Assembly (NCBI RefSeq): GCF_030936135.1
Contig: NC_082596.1
Coordinates: forward strand, 4,564,155 to 4,628,154
Source: Gavia stellata
Lineage: Eukaryota > Chordata > Aves > Gaviiformes > Gaviidae
Direction of reading: 5' to 3'
DNA length: 64,000 nucleotides
The position numbers were made by a program, and so were the translations under genes. Shown piece by piece: positions 37,191-50,700 of the stretch. The notes beneath the pieces were generated by a model. It saw only the letters and a program-made list of their open reading frames with translations, did no database searches and was not told the DNA's origin. Each line of letters begins with the position of its first letter. The first letter of the stretch is position 1.

Positions 37191-38522
37191 GAGGCCAGAG
37201 TATCAATATAGTGTTTAATATTCTTACAACTAAAAAGGTAAAATTTCAGTTACCATCATATGATAAAACCTTTCATCAGCACATTGAAAGAGTTAGAAAT
37301 ACTACATGGAGTTATTTCCAGTAGTGTACACTTCTATTAGGCCTACACTGTTTTATATTTATTAACAAAAGTAGCAGCCCATTTTTTCCTCCTATTTACA
37401 ATATTTTAAATATTGTATTCCACTTCACTCAGCACTGATACAGATAAAACTATTCTGCATAGATTTATTGTTTTACTTGTAGATAATGGTTGTCAATGGA
37501 AAAAACAATGTACATCCGGAAGTGATTAGTGAACGCTGCTCAGGAGAATCCTCTAGACTGCAATCCGATGATGCTCACGTCAGTAATTGAGGAGTAGTCT
37601 GATGACTCTGCAGTACTTAAAAATTAAGCAGGTTCTACACAAAATACACAAAATTCTGATTACAGAAACAGCAACTGAAGGGAGGAATGGCAGAGGTTTG
37701 TTTGCACAGTAGCTGAAAGGTGGCTTCCAAAAGCAAGTATAATATATAGGGAAATTAAATAAATTAAATGCTTCAGAGCAAAAAAAAAAAAAAAAAAATC
37801 AGTTTCAGAAACTGTTACAAATGCCAAGTGCTGTGCATTGTTTTTAAAGGAAGAACAAGTTTAAACAGTAAAACAGTCATTAAGAATATCCAAGTATCTT
37901 GTTTCACCAGCAGGGAGCTTTCAGTGCTATCAGGGAGAGCCTGTCTGTGTCTACATTTTAAATAATACAGCACCATAAATATACCGAGGGCTAACGGACA
38001 GTCTTCCCAGCTAAACCTAGCTGCTAGTTCAGAAAGATACTCAGCATTTACAGTAACTCCATAAATCCAACAAACGCACTTAGGTTTTTTTCAGTGACCA
38101 TTTCCAGCTATTATAGGCTGTAAAGACAGTATTGAACCCCACTTTTCAAGCAAGCCACACACTGCCCGGAAAGAGCTCCAGTGGAATTACTGAGCTGGCT
38201 TCAGCTTTCTCAATGCAATCTGCACCGTGCAGTCAGGCCTATAACCCTGACCCTTCACAACAACACGTGTCAAGATTAAAGCCAGTGACTCCTCTATTCA
38301 CATTTCCGTTTCTTTATCAAACGTGCAGGAACAGTAGAAGGTGCAAGGGGAGATTCACTCCTACTTTGATTTTCTACAGGCATGTAAGGACTAAAATAAC
38401 TCAATAAATACAAAACAATAACACTGACAGGTGGTTGAAATAGATGCAAAATGCTGGAGTAAACACAGCCTGAGGTCTTCACTTTTTTTCTGGCACAGGT
38501 AGACATATTTTGAATAGCTTAA
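37191..38522 (-). other. DENND3: Probable DENND3 3' UTR
   Basis: This AT-rich, gene-free sequence follows the DENND3 stop. On the - strand there are AATAAA at 37464-37469 and 37358-37363 and ATTAAA at 37214-37219, the last followed by a T-rich stretch. Any of these could end the transcript. A run of 19 A on the + strand (37780-37798) would be U19 in this RNA. Confidence 0.45.
37780..37798 (+). repeat. A19 homopolymer
   Basis: Nineteen A, preceded at 37758-37763 by AATAAA. It lies in the probable DENND3 3' UTR, where it reads as U19 in the transcript. Confidence 0.9.
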
Positions 38523-38723
38523 CTATTCAGCTTTCCAAATGGCAATCTTCCCTTCTTCCTTTCCAGAGCCGCTGAGGACATATCTGTCCTCTGCCGAGCA
38601 CAGCGCCTTTACCGTATCAGCATGACCAACCAACTCCTTCTCCACAGTCTTCTTCTCAGCATTGATCACATAAATCTTCCCTTTGCTTTTGCCTTGTGAT
38701 CTTCCACTGCTGCCAACCCACAT
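38523..38723 (-). CDS. DENND3: DENND3 last coding exon: final WD40 blades
   Basis: The acceptor is tttttcctccag before ATGTGGG and the TAG stop is at 38523-38525. It encodes 66 residues: [20 protein letters not shown], then [19 protein letters not shown] and the terminal IAIWKAE, the WD motif that closes the propeller. The initial Met is an ordinary internal codon here. The preceding intron (38724-41377) holds CR1 pieces. Confidence 0.96.
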   Translation of the reverse strand: MWVGSSGRSQGKSKGKIYVINAEKKTVEKELVGHADTVKALCSAEDRYVLSGSGKEEGKIAIWKAE

Positions 38724-41700
38724 CTGGAGGAAAAACAAAGCCACAATCACTTTCACTACTTTACACTTCAGTCTAGGACATAGTCAAGGAGTTTTACATG
38801 CCACATTGATACAGTGAGGGTTCTCTCTCACTAGGCTGGGAAAGGTAGAAACACTGAAAATTTCATATATATATACACGTCCGGTACTGGTGTAAGAGCA
38901 GGGCACACCCCACAGCCTGACACCTGGCTGGCAGCATGTTCCCACCGGAGCTCTGCCTGGGAAGCTGTGTCAGTCGCGGCAGGTGAAGAGTTTAGAGAGA
39001 CCATGGCCTTCTGCCGGATAGATACCATTGCTCCCTGATCAAGTGGGCAGAGCTTCAGCGCCTTTCCTGCGTACCAACTGCTGCGCAAACTGCCGCACCA
39101 TGCCCTGTTTGCCCACCCTGGTCGCTAGCGCTCCCCAGGGGCTTCTTTTATGTGTGGGGGCTTGACTGTGGTTGCTCCTGGCCCTGCCCAGGTCTCCTCA
39201 GCCTCTGTGGCGCAAGCTGTGGGCTCCTGGCAGGTGTCTCCATTCCCCTCAGGTTTCCCCAGTTCAGAAAACGTCCCTGTACACCATGCTAGAGCGCTCC
39301 GCTACTGATCGTGCCGGCACTGGAGCTGCTCACCTAGGCAACTCGACTTGCCTTTGGTTCTACAAACCCAGTGCAAAGAATAAGACAGAAGGTGTCACTT
39401 TACCACCGTACGAACCACAGCGTGCCCGTGTCTTAAGTGCTGTGTGCAGTTCTGCTCTCTGCACAGCAAAAGCAGAGAAAATCCAGGGAAGAGTAACTAA
39501 AACTATCAAGAGAAAGGAACAGCTGTCATATGAGCAAAGATGGAAAAAGCCAGGACTCCTCAGGCTGGAGAGAAGGCAGCTAAGGAGGGATCACATTAAG
39601 GTTTACAAAATCACAAAAGTAGAATGTAGAACCGTTGTTCAACACATCCCGCAATTAGAGAAGTAAGGGACACATGTGGAAACCAGTAAGAGTTCAGTTT
39701 CACTTAGAGGAAAGTACTTCTCTGTACATGGCTGGCAGTGAACTTCTGGAACCTGCTGCTACAGGAAGCTGTGGCACCAGCAAGTTCAAAATAAAATCAG
39801 ATCCACAGAGACTAGATCCAAAAAAAGATCATAAAAGACTGAGGCAGAGGTGTATATTTTAGCACCCCTAAACAAGAACCATAGACAGTGCAGGAGCTTA
39901 AGGGGAATAGACTGCAAATACAGGCCAAGTTCACACGCTCTCCTTACATAGCATTGCTATTGCCACCATTAGAGGCAGAATACAGGGTCAGCTGCACCTG
40001 GTCCGACCCAGCAGAAAACAGCTGTGGTCCTCTTATGCATAGTTTTATACAGGATAAGTACTCACCATTGTGTATTAGTAATGCTTGCCAGCCAGAAAGA
40101 ATCCTATTTCAGATAAACACTTTATGCAATTGGTTTTGTCTCAGGTTTCTTAAAGACAAAATCAGCTTGGTTTTAACGAAAGCACTTAAAAGCAAGCCTG
40201 TGGCAGACAACCCTACCAACGTCGTCGTTTGAACTTGCAGGTTGGTAAAGGCTTTCTCAAGGACAGTGATACTGTGGCAGAAGAGGAGTATGGGTGCTCC
40301 AGCTACTACAACAGGCTCCAGACTCCCCCTTGGAAAACCAAGGCTGCCGAGCTGTTGGCAGGCTGAAAGATGGCACATTGAACACTCAGGTTCAGGAGAT
40401 GGATCACAAAGGGATATTTTCCAGTTGTTCTTTTTGTATCGATGAGCTGGACTACAATGTTAGCTAAGGTGGAGCTGAGTGAGGAATATGTGGAAGAGAA
40501 AAGAAACAAAGTTCTTAAGTAGAACAAAAGAGAGCTGAATGCCTTGGGGTTTCCAAACAATCCTTTAACACCCTTAAAACAGGGGTTAAACATATCCATC
40601 TCTACTTTGGGGCAGGATCTCAAAAGGTTTTTCCACTTTCGTTCACAACTCTAACCAAGGGCTGAATACACAGAAAGCTTCCCTATTTTATGAGGCACTT
40701 CATAAAAAAAGTCATTTTTGAAGAAGGAAGGAGCAAAAATCTGAGAAAGGGTTGCTTTCCCAATAGACATATATTAGCTATTTATTTGCAAATTAACCCT
40801 AAGCCTGTCCATGTGGCATCACAACTACAGTCATTTGCACAGCTAGTGATATCATGCAGAAAGAGCAGGTACACAGCCTGAGGCCAATAAAGGCAAAGAC
40901 ACAAGATGCTACGGTAGAAAGCCATTGGCTCCTTTGGTCTCTGTTGAGTTAGGAATATGGTAACTAGACAAGAAAAAGCTCATCTGCAAAACTAGGCCAG
41001 CTAATTGGCATTTATTGTTTGTCTACTAACCTTTTCCAAAGCTTAGTCTTAGGAGCCCTGAGATTAAATATCAAGGGACCTAAACTTTCCATTTCTACGG
41101 TTCCGTGAAAATGTCAGTGGCTAATAAAAGTCACCACGCATTTAACTACCGATGAGGCTTTTCGCTTGACATGCATTTTGGGGTATACCTGTAACAGCCA
41201 GTTGTGTTGGGCAGTCATTAGTGTCTCTGGTTTCAAAGAGGAATCAACATTTCAAACCAGTATGTATGCAAACACCCAGTATGGAAGCTAACCAATGACA
41301 GCCTATGAGAGCTGCAAACAAACAAAACTTTAGTAAAGAATTCCACAACAGGTAAAACCGGTGCAAATGTCTCTCACCTGATTTTTAACTCTTATCATAC
41401 AAGTAATCTCAGAGCAATCTTGAAGATGAATCTTTTGAGGTGTACTTGTAAAGTCTTTGGTGTTCCAAATATACAGGTCACTACTCCCCGAATAAGACGC
41501 CCACACTTCGTCTCTCTAAAGCACAGAAAAATACGTTTAATGTGAGCACTGCTGACAGGAAGTATATTGTGATAAGTAACTATGGCTTATAATGCCACAT
41601 AGTCATGCTTCCTTTAAACTCTATTAACAGTTTAAATGTAATACCTCAGGAAAGAGCTGGAAGCAGAGAAAACAGGAACACACATCCTTCAGGTAATGCT

Positions 41701-44700
41701 CAATTTTCATCTGTATTCGAAATTCATGAGTTGACATTACAAGTATGCAACTTCCAGTACCTTTAATATTAAAGATAAAGAGTTAGTAACAGAAGTGCTT
41801 ACTTCCTCCATCTCTATACACCACGGAGAAAAAAAAGGCAAAATAAAATGGATGCATCTAACAACTGTCTTGTTTCTCAATCAACAGTGAAATCTTTGAG
41901 GTACTTCTTCCTGGTTTTCACAGTATCTATTTTTTAGATCTGTTCTTCCTCCAAACACCAGTTGCTGTTCTGCAGTGTACACACCTGTTAGTTTAGAGTT
42001 CAGACACGATGACAGGAGAAGAAACAAACTCCTTAAAAATTAGGACATCTCATACTTAGGTTCTCAAGTACACAATTATTTTCATCTACAGAACTGAGAC
42101 CAAGTGTCTGTGCTACAAAGTTAACAGGGCTGAATCCTTACCCCACCACAGCAATGGCAGCATCACTACTGCCCACAGCAGGATCAGGAATTTCACAAAG
42201 CTTTAGGTGCTGTTCTGTTAAGATATGTTTGGATCTAGGTTTTTGTGTATGGCAGTACTAGGAATCAGTGCAAAATTCTTGAATCGGTCACCATTTATGA
42301 AACAACTTCTAGATGCTCTTTTACCCTAGCATAAAGCTTTACTTTATTCATCTAAACTCCTACAGAGAGGATGACAAATTTCTAGAAGTGGCCAAAATGC
42401 AGGTCTGGGGATTACCAAGTCAGACCAATACCGTGGAGTCTAGCTGAAATACCAAATGCAATTTGCAACCGCTATTGCCCCTCTAGACTTTAAAAGGACT
42501 TTCTCAAAGTTTTCCACTCCAATTTACAGGCATCACCGGAGGAGGTCAGACAAATACAGTGCAGCCAGAAGTCACATCCTGCAGCGGGGGCAATACCTCC
42601 AGGAGTGATCTAGGGTAGCCAACTATGTAAGTAAGTGTTTTGGAGACCTTACCTACAGAAGGCTGCTTAAACAGACTAAGTGGAGAGTGGGGGAAGAACA
42701 TCGTGTACACCTAAGTCTGAGTTTGAGATTAATGTATTGTTCTGTCTAATAAAACAGCATTATTATGTGAAGATGACATTTTACTTTTTTTTTAATTATT
42801 TGAGGAATTTACTTACAGCACCACAGCTGGTCGTTATGAAGCTTGATAGAAGTGAGATTTTGGCAGGGCAGCTGAAAGACACGATTAACTTTCAGAGTGC
42901 TGATGTTCCAAGCTATCACTGTTCCATCTAAACTGCTTGAGTACGCTTCACTGTTGGTACAGATTAAAAAAATAGTAACAATAGTATAGTGTATATTCAT
43001 GTTCAGAACAGAGTGCATACACAGAAGAGACTTACATGCAAAATAATCAATTTTACAATAAGCCAAATTAAAGTTATTCATTTCAGAGACTGAAAGAGTA
43101 AAGCACAGTAACTATTTCCAACAAAAAACGAAGTCCAAAAGCCTTAAAGCCCAGATAGTATCATTAGTTTAATACCAAACAATTAGACTGGTTCAATTCT
43201 TTTACACAAGGTGACCAGAGTCTTGAGTGGACAAGAGCATGTCCATCCTGTGCCCACCAAGATGCCTAGGGAAGGATCGAAACTTCTTTTCTCCCCTCGC
43301 TATATTCTAGGTAGCTGGCTCTACACAGCTGAAAGTGCATTTAAGCAACCAACAGCTCTGGGTTGCAGCCAGGCATCCAACCTTCAAGCTGCTTATGTCT
43401 CCTATTGAACCAAAGTATTCTAGTACAGATATTTTTTCCTTCTTAAGATGATACTTTACAAACTCTGTATCATTGGAAACACTGCAGGCTAAATTCAGAG
43501 CTCTAAGTGAACTAGAGCAGGCATCACATCACACATAAGGAGGTAAGTACAACAAAAACTTTCCCTGTAATTCTCCTGAACATTGTTGCCTGTTGGATTT
43601 TTTCTCAAGTTAGGATGAAAATATCTCAAAACTGTTTTTCTTTGCTACTGCACCTGAGAAAACAAATTATACTACCCCTTTCTTATTTTACCTTTAACAT
43701 TTGTCATCATCAGATGAGAAAACCTTTTTCAGAAGGTTCCTAAGCAAATTCTCCCTTAAACCCAGTTAGGCCTGCTGCACCACTGGCAGAGCTATGGCTG
43801 ATGTCTGGTCTGGCCTGGGAGTTACTGCTCCCATAGGAAGACAGCAGGTTAAGGCCTCCAGCCAACACTCTTCCCAGTGCTACCAAAAGATCAAAAGCAT
43901 TTTGCCTCAACAAAACAATAAATGTATTATTTCTTTTACAAACAGGCAGGAAAAATCTAGAAGCATGCTGTAAACATCTAGTCGATGATGTGCTCCAAGC
44001 AAAAATTAAGTGGTCTTTAAACTGCATCTGTATTGATTCATCGCTGGATGCTGCCAATTCCTGGCTGCTCTCATCCTTGTCCAAAAAAGCATTCCTTTAT
44101 CCTCTTTGTTCCAAAGTACATAATACTCTTTCTTTAAAAAGGAAATTCTTAGTTTACCATATACAATATCGGAGCTACAAAAATGGGCTAAATTAAGGCT
44201 TATGTTAGCAGAATAAGCCCCCCTGCTCAAAACAATAAATTCTTTCCAACATCTAGGAAAATCAGTCACTGGTTTCCTATATGGGCTCCTTTTCCTTAAG
44301 CACAAGTTAACTTTTTGCCTTTGTTTCAGTCAAATAAATAAGGCATTATACTGTTTCATTTGCATGTTTAACTAGTCCTCTGCTCACTGCTGGCCAAATT
44401 CTCTAGAGTGGTGAATACTGTTCTAACTACATGAAACAGCTTTCTACTTAACCACAGGAAGATTGTCCACATGTTCATGACTCTCGTGGTACCGAAGTCC
44501 TTCACATTTGCTTGTACATGTATTTTTAAGAAAACACTGTAATTAAATATACCTGGGTATTCCATTCTTCTTCTCCACAATGATGTCCGTAACATCAGAA
44601 CGATGATCATTTAGTTGCTTATTACAAGACATACTGTGGGTGTTGATTATATAAATAATGGAGTCTTGAGAACCGATCCACACTTGACTCTGTTCTACCA

Positions 44701-47700
44701 TGATCATACAAGTCTGGGGAGAAAAAGCAGGATTAAATAAAAACTAGAAGAAAAATCACTTTTCAATATAACATGGAAAAAGGCTATGTTAAGATGCTAC
44801 AGTTTTCTGGTGATTACAGTATGAGATTGTGCTGGTTTTGGCTGGGGTAGAGTTAATTTCCTTCATAGTAGCTAGTATGGGGCTGTGTTTTGAATTTGTG
44901 CTGGAAACAGCGTTGATAATACAGAGATGTTTTCGTTACTGCTGAGCAGTGCTTACACAGAGCCAAGGCCTCTTCTGCTTCTCACCCCACCCCACCAGCG
45001 AGTAGGCTGGGGGTGCACAAGGAGTTGGGAGGGGACACAGCTGGGACAGCTGACCCCAACTGACCAAAGGGATATCCCATACCATAGGACGTCATGCTCA
45101 GTATATAAACTAGGGGTCAAGCTGACTGGGAGACTGCTGCTTGGGGACAGGCTGGGCATCGGTCAGAGGGCGGTGAGCAATTATTTTCATTTGTATCACT
45201 TGTCTTTCTTGGGTTTTATTTCTCTTTTTTTTCTTTGTTACTTTCCTTTTCATTACAATTTATTGTTATTATTTCATTTATTAAACTGTTCTTATCTTAA
45301 CCCACGAGCCTTCTCACTTTCACTTTCCCAATTCTCTTCCCCATCCCACTGGGGTGGGGGGGAGTGAGCAAGCGGCTGTGTGGTGCTTAGTTGCCAGCTG
45401 GGGTTAAACCACAACAGAGATTAAGACTCAGTGCTCCAGTATTCTATCCTTTGCTCTGCTCTATAAATAATGAGAGAGGACAGATCTCTGTGCTGAGTTT
45501 ATCCTTCAGTAAATAGGATTAATAACATATCTTGGTAACTGCTCAAAGCTGTATTTCCTGGTCCAAAGTTAAAGTTACAAAGGGCATCAGGGGAAACCAC
45601 AGAAGTTAGTGTATTGCCTTCTTCCAGATTCGAAGCCATCCTAACCACCTGATATAAACATACTTCCTACTTCAGTCAGGAATGGTGTGTAAGAAAATAC
45701 TGTCTTCTCCACTGTCTCTGGAATGTCCTTCCCCTATTCAGAAGCTCTTCATTTCTCTCCCTCCTGAGTCCCATCAAGTTCCAAAAACTTTCCTCCTCTT
45801 TTCTTCCTTTTCTTTAGAATCATCATAGATCATAGAATCATAGAATGGTTTGGGTTGGAAGAGACCTTAAAGATCACCTAGTTCCAACCCCACCACCATG
45901 GGCAGGGACACCTTCCACTATAACAGGTTGCTCAAAGCCCCGTCCAACCTGACCTTTAACACTTCCAGGGTTGGGGCATCCACAACTTCTCTGGGCAACC
46001 TGTGCCAGTGCCTTACCACCCTCATGGTAAAGAATTTCTTCCTCATATCTAATCTAAATCTACCCTCTTTCAGCTTAAAGCCATTACCCCTTGTCCTACC
46101 ACTACATGCCCATGACTAAAAAGTCCCTCTCGAGCTTTCTTGTAGGCTCCTTTCAGGTACTGGAAGGCTGCTAGAAGGTCTCCCTGGAGCCTTCTCTTCT
46201 CCAGGCTGAACAATCCCAACTCTCTCAGCCTGTCCTCATAGGAGAGGTGCTCCAGTCCTCTGATCATCTTCGTGGCCCTCCTCTGGACTCACTCCAATGG
46301 GTCCATGTCTTTCTTATGTTGGGGGCCCCAGAGCTGAAAGCAGTACTGAGGTGGGGTCTCACGAGAGCAGAGGGGGAGAATCACCTCCTTTGACCTGCTG
46401 GTCATTCTTCTTTTGATGCAGCCCAGGATATGGTTGGCTTTCTGGGCTGTGAGCGCGCACGGCTGGCTCATGTTGAGCTTCTTGTCAACCAGCACCCTCA
46501 AGTCGTTCTCCTCAGCGCTGCTCTCAATCCATTCTCCGCCCAGGCTGTATTTGTGCTTGGGATTGCCACGACCCACATGCAGGACCAAATAGGTCAGTAT
46601 TCCAATTCTTCTCCTGGATTTTCATCTTCCCAGCCCTTCACCATCAGTTTTACCTCTCCCTTTTTGACTCTCTCCCACACTCATCCACAGTGATGTTTCT
46701 CAGCTTTCCCACAAGTGGCCTGCGTGTTCTCTCTAGTGTGTGTTTTTCACTCAGTCTGCAGCTCTGGTTCAGCTTCCCCTTTCATTGAGGAAGTTATTCT
46801 TTTCAGGTGGTCTTTCACAAGCAACTCTAACCTGCTGGTTGAGCTGTCTTCTTTTAGAGCACTATCTCTCTTGCAGTATCATCCACCTGGTTTCCTTACA
46901 CCTTTCCCCAATTTCCAGTTCTTCAGCACAAGTGACTTTTCATCCATTCTTAGGGTTCATCTCATCTTCTCTTTATATTGATTCTCTCCATTATTCTTTC
47001 TCGTCAACTGTTTCAAACCCACCTTCCCACCCCAAGAAGCCATGTTGTTAGGCCAGCAGGCCCTCCTGATATCAAATCCATCACTTCCCACCAGTTTACT
47101 ACTTTTGTTATGAATCCATTTTCTCTCCTTTCCCTTTCTCTCAAAAAAATCTCCATTTCTCCAAGTTAACTGAAGCCCAGACAACTCAAGTGCCTTACTA
47201 CAACTTTTAAGGAATGAGAGTGATTCAGGGTCATACAGGCTATAGCAACAAAAACACCAAGCTAAAGCAGCAATTGTGATATATGTGCCAGTCTTACCAG
47301 TTTAGAGCGGCCCATTTTGAAACAGTGTTGTTGAATAGACCAGGTAGATGCATCAAAAACCACCACTTTCCCCTCATTTAAAGCACACCATAGTTTTGGA
47401 TGAGCATTGCCAGGTCTTTCTGAAGGGTCAAGATGCCCTAGAAATGAAGCAAAGAAGATGAGAGGTAAAAGAAAATAAACCACTTTTGGAAACGTGTGGG
47501 AAAACCATTATTAGGCAGAGTGGCTTTCTAATGAAATGCATCTGTGTTCTGGAACTCACATCACCAGTTAATGAATGACACAGTTTTCACAATGAATTTG
47601 TGCTCATTCTCATCTATTTGTTAAGCTCACCTCATGGTTTAATCTTACACTTCAAAGTTATTCAGAGCAGAGATAATATTTTTCATTGATGACTAAGTAG

Positions 47701-50700
47701 TTAGCTCACTGGGATTACAGGAAGGCTTATGAAATAGAATGAGTGGATTTATTAGTTGTATCTGTTCCATTAGAGCTCCACTGAGAAGCCTCACACTACT
47801 ACTCCACTGAGAAGCCTCACACTACAAGGAAAGAAAAGCAGCACTGAACCCACCACCACCCACCCACCCACATACAGTTGTTCCTGCCCACGTTCTTAAC
47901 TTCGGAATGCCACTAACTTTCCCCTTTTGTCTGAAATTGCCCAAATACTAGGAATTACATATGAACCTACATCAGAAGACTAGTAAGGTTATGAAGTTAA
48001 GAGTTAGAAACTTCCGGAATTAACATATCTGCTACCTAAATTCATGCCCATTGCACACAGTCCTTAACTTTTCTTTTTTTTTTCTCTCCAATGCTTTTTG
48101 AATTAGTCAGATATAAATGTGCTAAGTATCACACAAAAGCTCACAAGGAAAGTGATAATGCTTTCTTCAGGGATGGACTTAAATTACATGCGATGAATAG
48201 TACATTAGATCACATATTATACAGTGAGAATTACAAGCATGTAGGTCTGGCTGGGATTTCAAGAGGTGGTACACTATTCCCTGCACTGTGGTTCAACCAA
48301 ACACCCCCATATGACTCTACTAAAAAATAAAAAAATAACAATGAATATTGATCAATGGTGGAGCATCATTCATCCACCCTGCTCAACAAATGAGCAGAAG
48401 TCTTAATGGGAAATCGGCACATTAACACATAATTGAAGTCTATTATAAGGCATATACACACAGGAAGACAAATTAGGATTGTGAAAGCTATGCCTTGGAG
48501 TATCTTAATATGCAATATTACTGTTCTTTTTTTTAATGATTTTCTGTTTTAGTATTCAACATGCAACCAAAGCATGTCAGAACGTGAACAAAATCAGGCA
48601 GTCATAATACCAGGTGTTATGAGATAACATGCTTTATAGGCTAATTAAAGCTGGGCTAACATAAAGAAAGCAATACATCACCTTACCTGGTGTATAAAGC
48701 AAGACATCTATTGCCTGTGGAAATGTCTCACCAGCTGAGGGGTTGATCTTGTGCTTTAAAGTCTCTGAAGTTGTTTTGGGGACCATCATAGGCACTAAAA
48801 TAGATTTTTAGAAGGTCATGAAGTGCATACTTAAGCTTGAAATAAATCTATAATTCTTACGAAATAAGAATTCTGCACCATTGATTCACATTTCTCACTT
48901 TTCTTCCCTCTAGCCTTAGCTGACTAGGAGAGCCCAAAGACCACGTGTATGAATTCTGGTAGCAGAACCATGCATACAACCCCCAAGCAGTCTAAACCAT
49001 CAAAACAAAAACACCACAGCCAACACGAGACAGACGTACCAACTATGATTCTGATGCACAGAAGCAAAAAAACCAAACCACAAAACAAACCCCTTAGCTT
49101 TCTATTAATACTATTTAACAAACTACATCTGTGAAAGTGCAATCAGACTAACATCTTTTTATATTTGTACAGTTAATCAGTTTGAAAACCAGATTATAAA
49201 CAGAAAGGGCTGAGACAGACAATGCAACAACAGAGGCTTTGTAACACTGCTATGTGACTGACCTTCATTTTTCATCCTGTCAAAATAAGACAGTTTTGAG
49301 GCTGCATATATGGTTTTGGAGGACTGCAGGGCACCAACCACAGCATCCATCAGGAGAACATTTGTCAGTGCTTGCTGAATATACTGAGGATCCTAAAGAC
49401 AAAAGTCTTACTGTAGTTTATCTATTGCTCATTATTCTTACAAGTCTCCATGTTCAACAATCACAACGCATGTCATGCTTAGCACAAGCACTAGCCAGTT
49501 GCTGCCCTACAGCATAATTCATGCTATTTGCGGTCAAATTCCACTCCCGCATCACACGTTCCACTCCCAAGCAAGGTCATGGAGCAGGGAGCCAGGAGCC
49601 AGTGTTAATTCATTACACTGAAAGAATATCTGGCACAATCTTGATACAGGACGTGCAAATGAAACCGTATGAATGGCACTGATGGAAAACACACAGCAGA
49701 CATAGGATGGATAACCATTTTCAGGCTGGATCTTTCTTCCCAGGAGGGAAGTACGCATTATGCTTCATCTTGGCTAAAATGATTCAAATCCTTCCTGAAG
49801 AACCACCAAGCTACATCTTCACTATTAAATTCAGCTGCCATGAAGAATTACGTGGTTTAAATGGAAACCCTGCTTGTATGGTCCTTTTTCTCAAGGTTTC
49901 TGTGACAGAATACATCTTGGTCTATTTGTTGAAAGGATCTATAGTCACCAGGGTTCCAGCATGGCAAAACTCTTTCTACACATTATATTTTGAAGCAAGG
50001 TGGGGAAAAATTTCTGTTAGTTAGGATCACTATTCTCATATGTTGTGAACTTCAGAAACTCTTTCACAGAACTAGTGACTAAATTAAAAGTTCCATGCCA
50101 ACAGATGAGGAAAAAAGTATCCTACATTTTAAAATGTAATCTCTCTTTTTTTCCTTTTATTATTCCAGAAGTATTATACTTAGAAGTAACAGCAAAAATA
50201 GAAGTTTATTACTTAGCTATTGTTTACTGAAACCTAGAAATTCTAAGATTAATGCACGAATTATTTAGAACAGAGACATAAAGCACATACTTCATAGTTA
50301 TTTGGTTAAAAATTCCCATATTTATACCTTGTGATCATCCGCCATTTTCTTTCCAGCCCACATTTCTTTCACTATCAGGTACCAGAGATCACACTCAGTT
50401 TTAAGGTTAGCTTCAAAGACTTCTTTTTTAGATAATGTTTTAATCCTCAGAGTAGGTATTCTCAAAAGAAGGAAAGCTACAGTTGTGCTCTTAACATCCT
50501 GGAAATGTACAGGAACAAAGAAAGCAAGGAAGATACACCATGCAATCACAGATAAGGTGCAACACGCATCCTACAGGGCAACTTTCTCTATTTACAACTA
50601 CAGCTAATGATTTCAATTGTCCATACACAACATTAAGCAGAGATGATTTTATGAAAATGTAAGTTTCAAACAACATCATACAGAATTTGCTACACAGTGG

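Noticed and set aside
44946..45367. A 146-codon + strand frame inside the solo LTR
   Set aside because: It lies in LTR regulatory sequence, is T-rich at its end and has no retroviral or host protein similarity.
46289..46588. A 99-codon - strand frame as a host gene
   Set aside because: It is CR1 ORF2 sequence.
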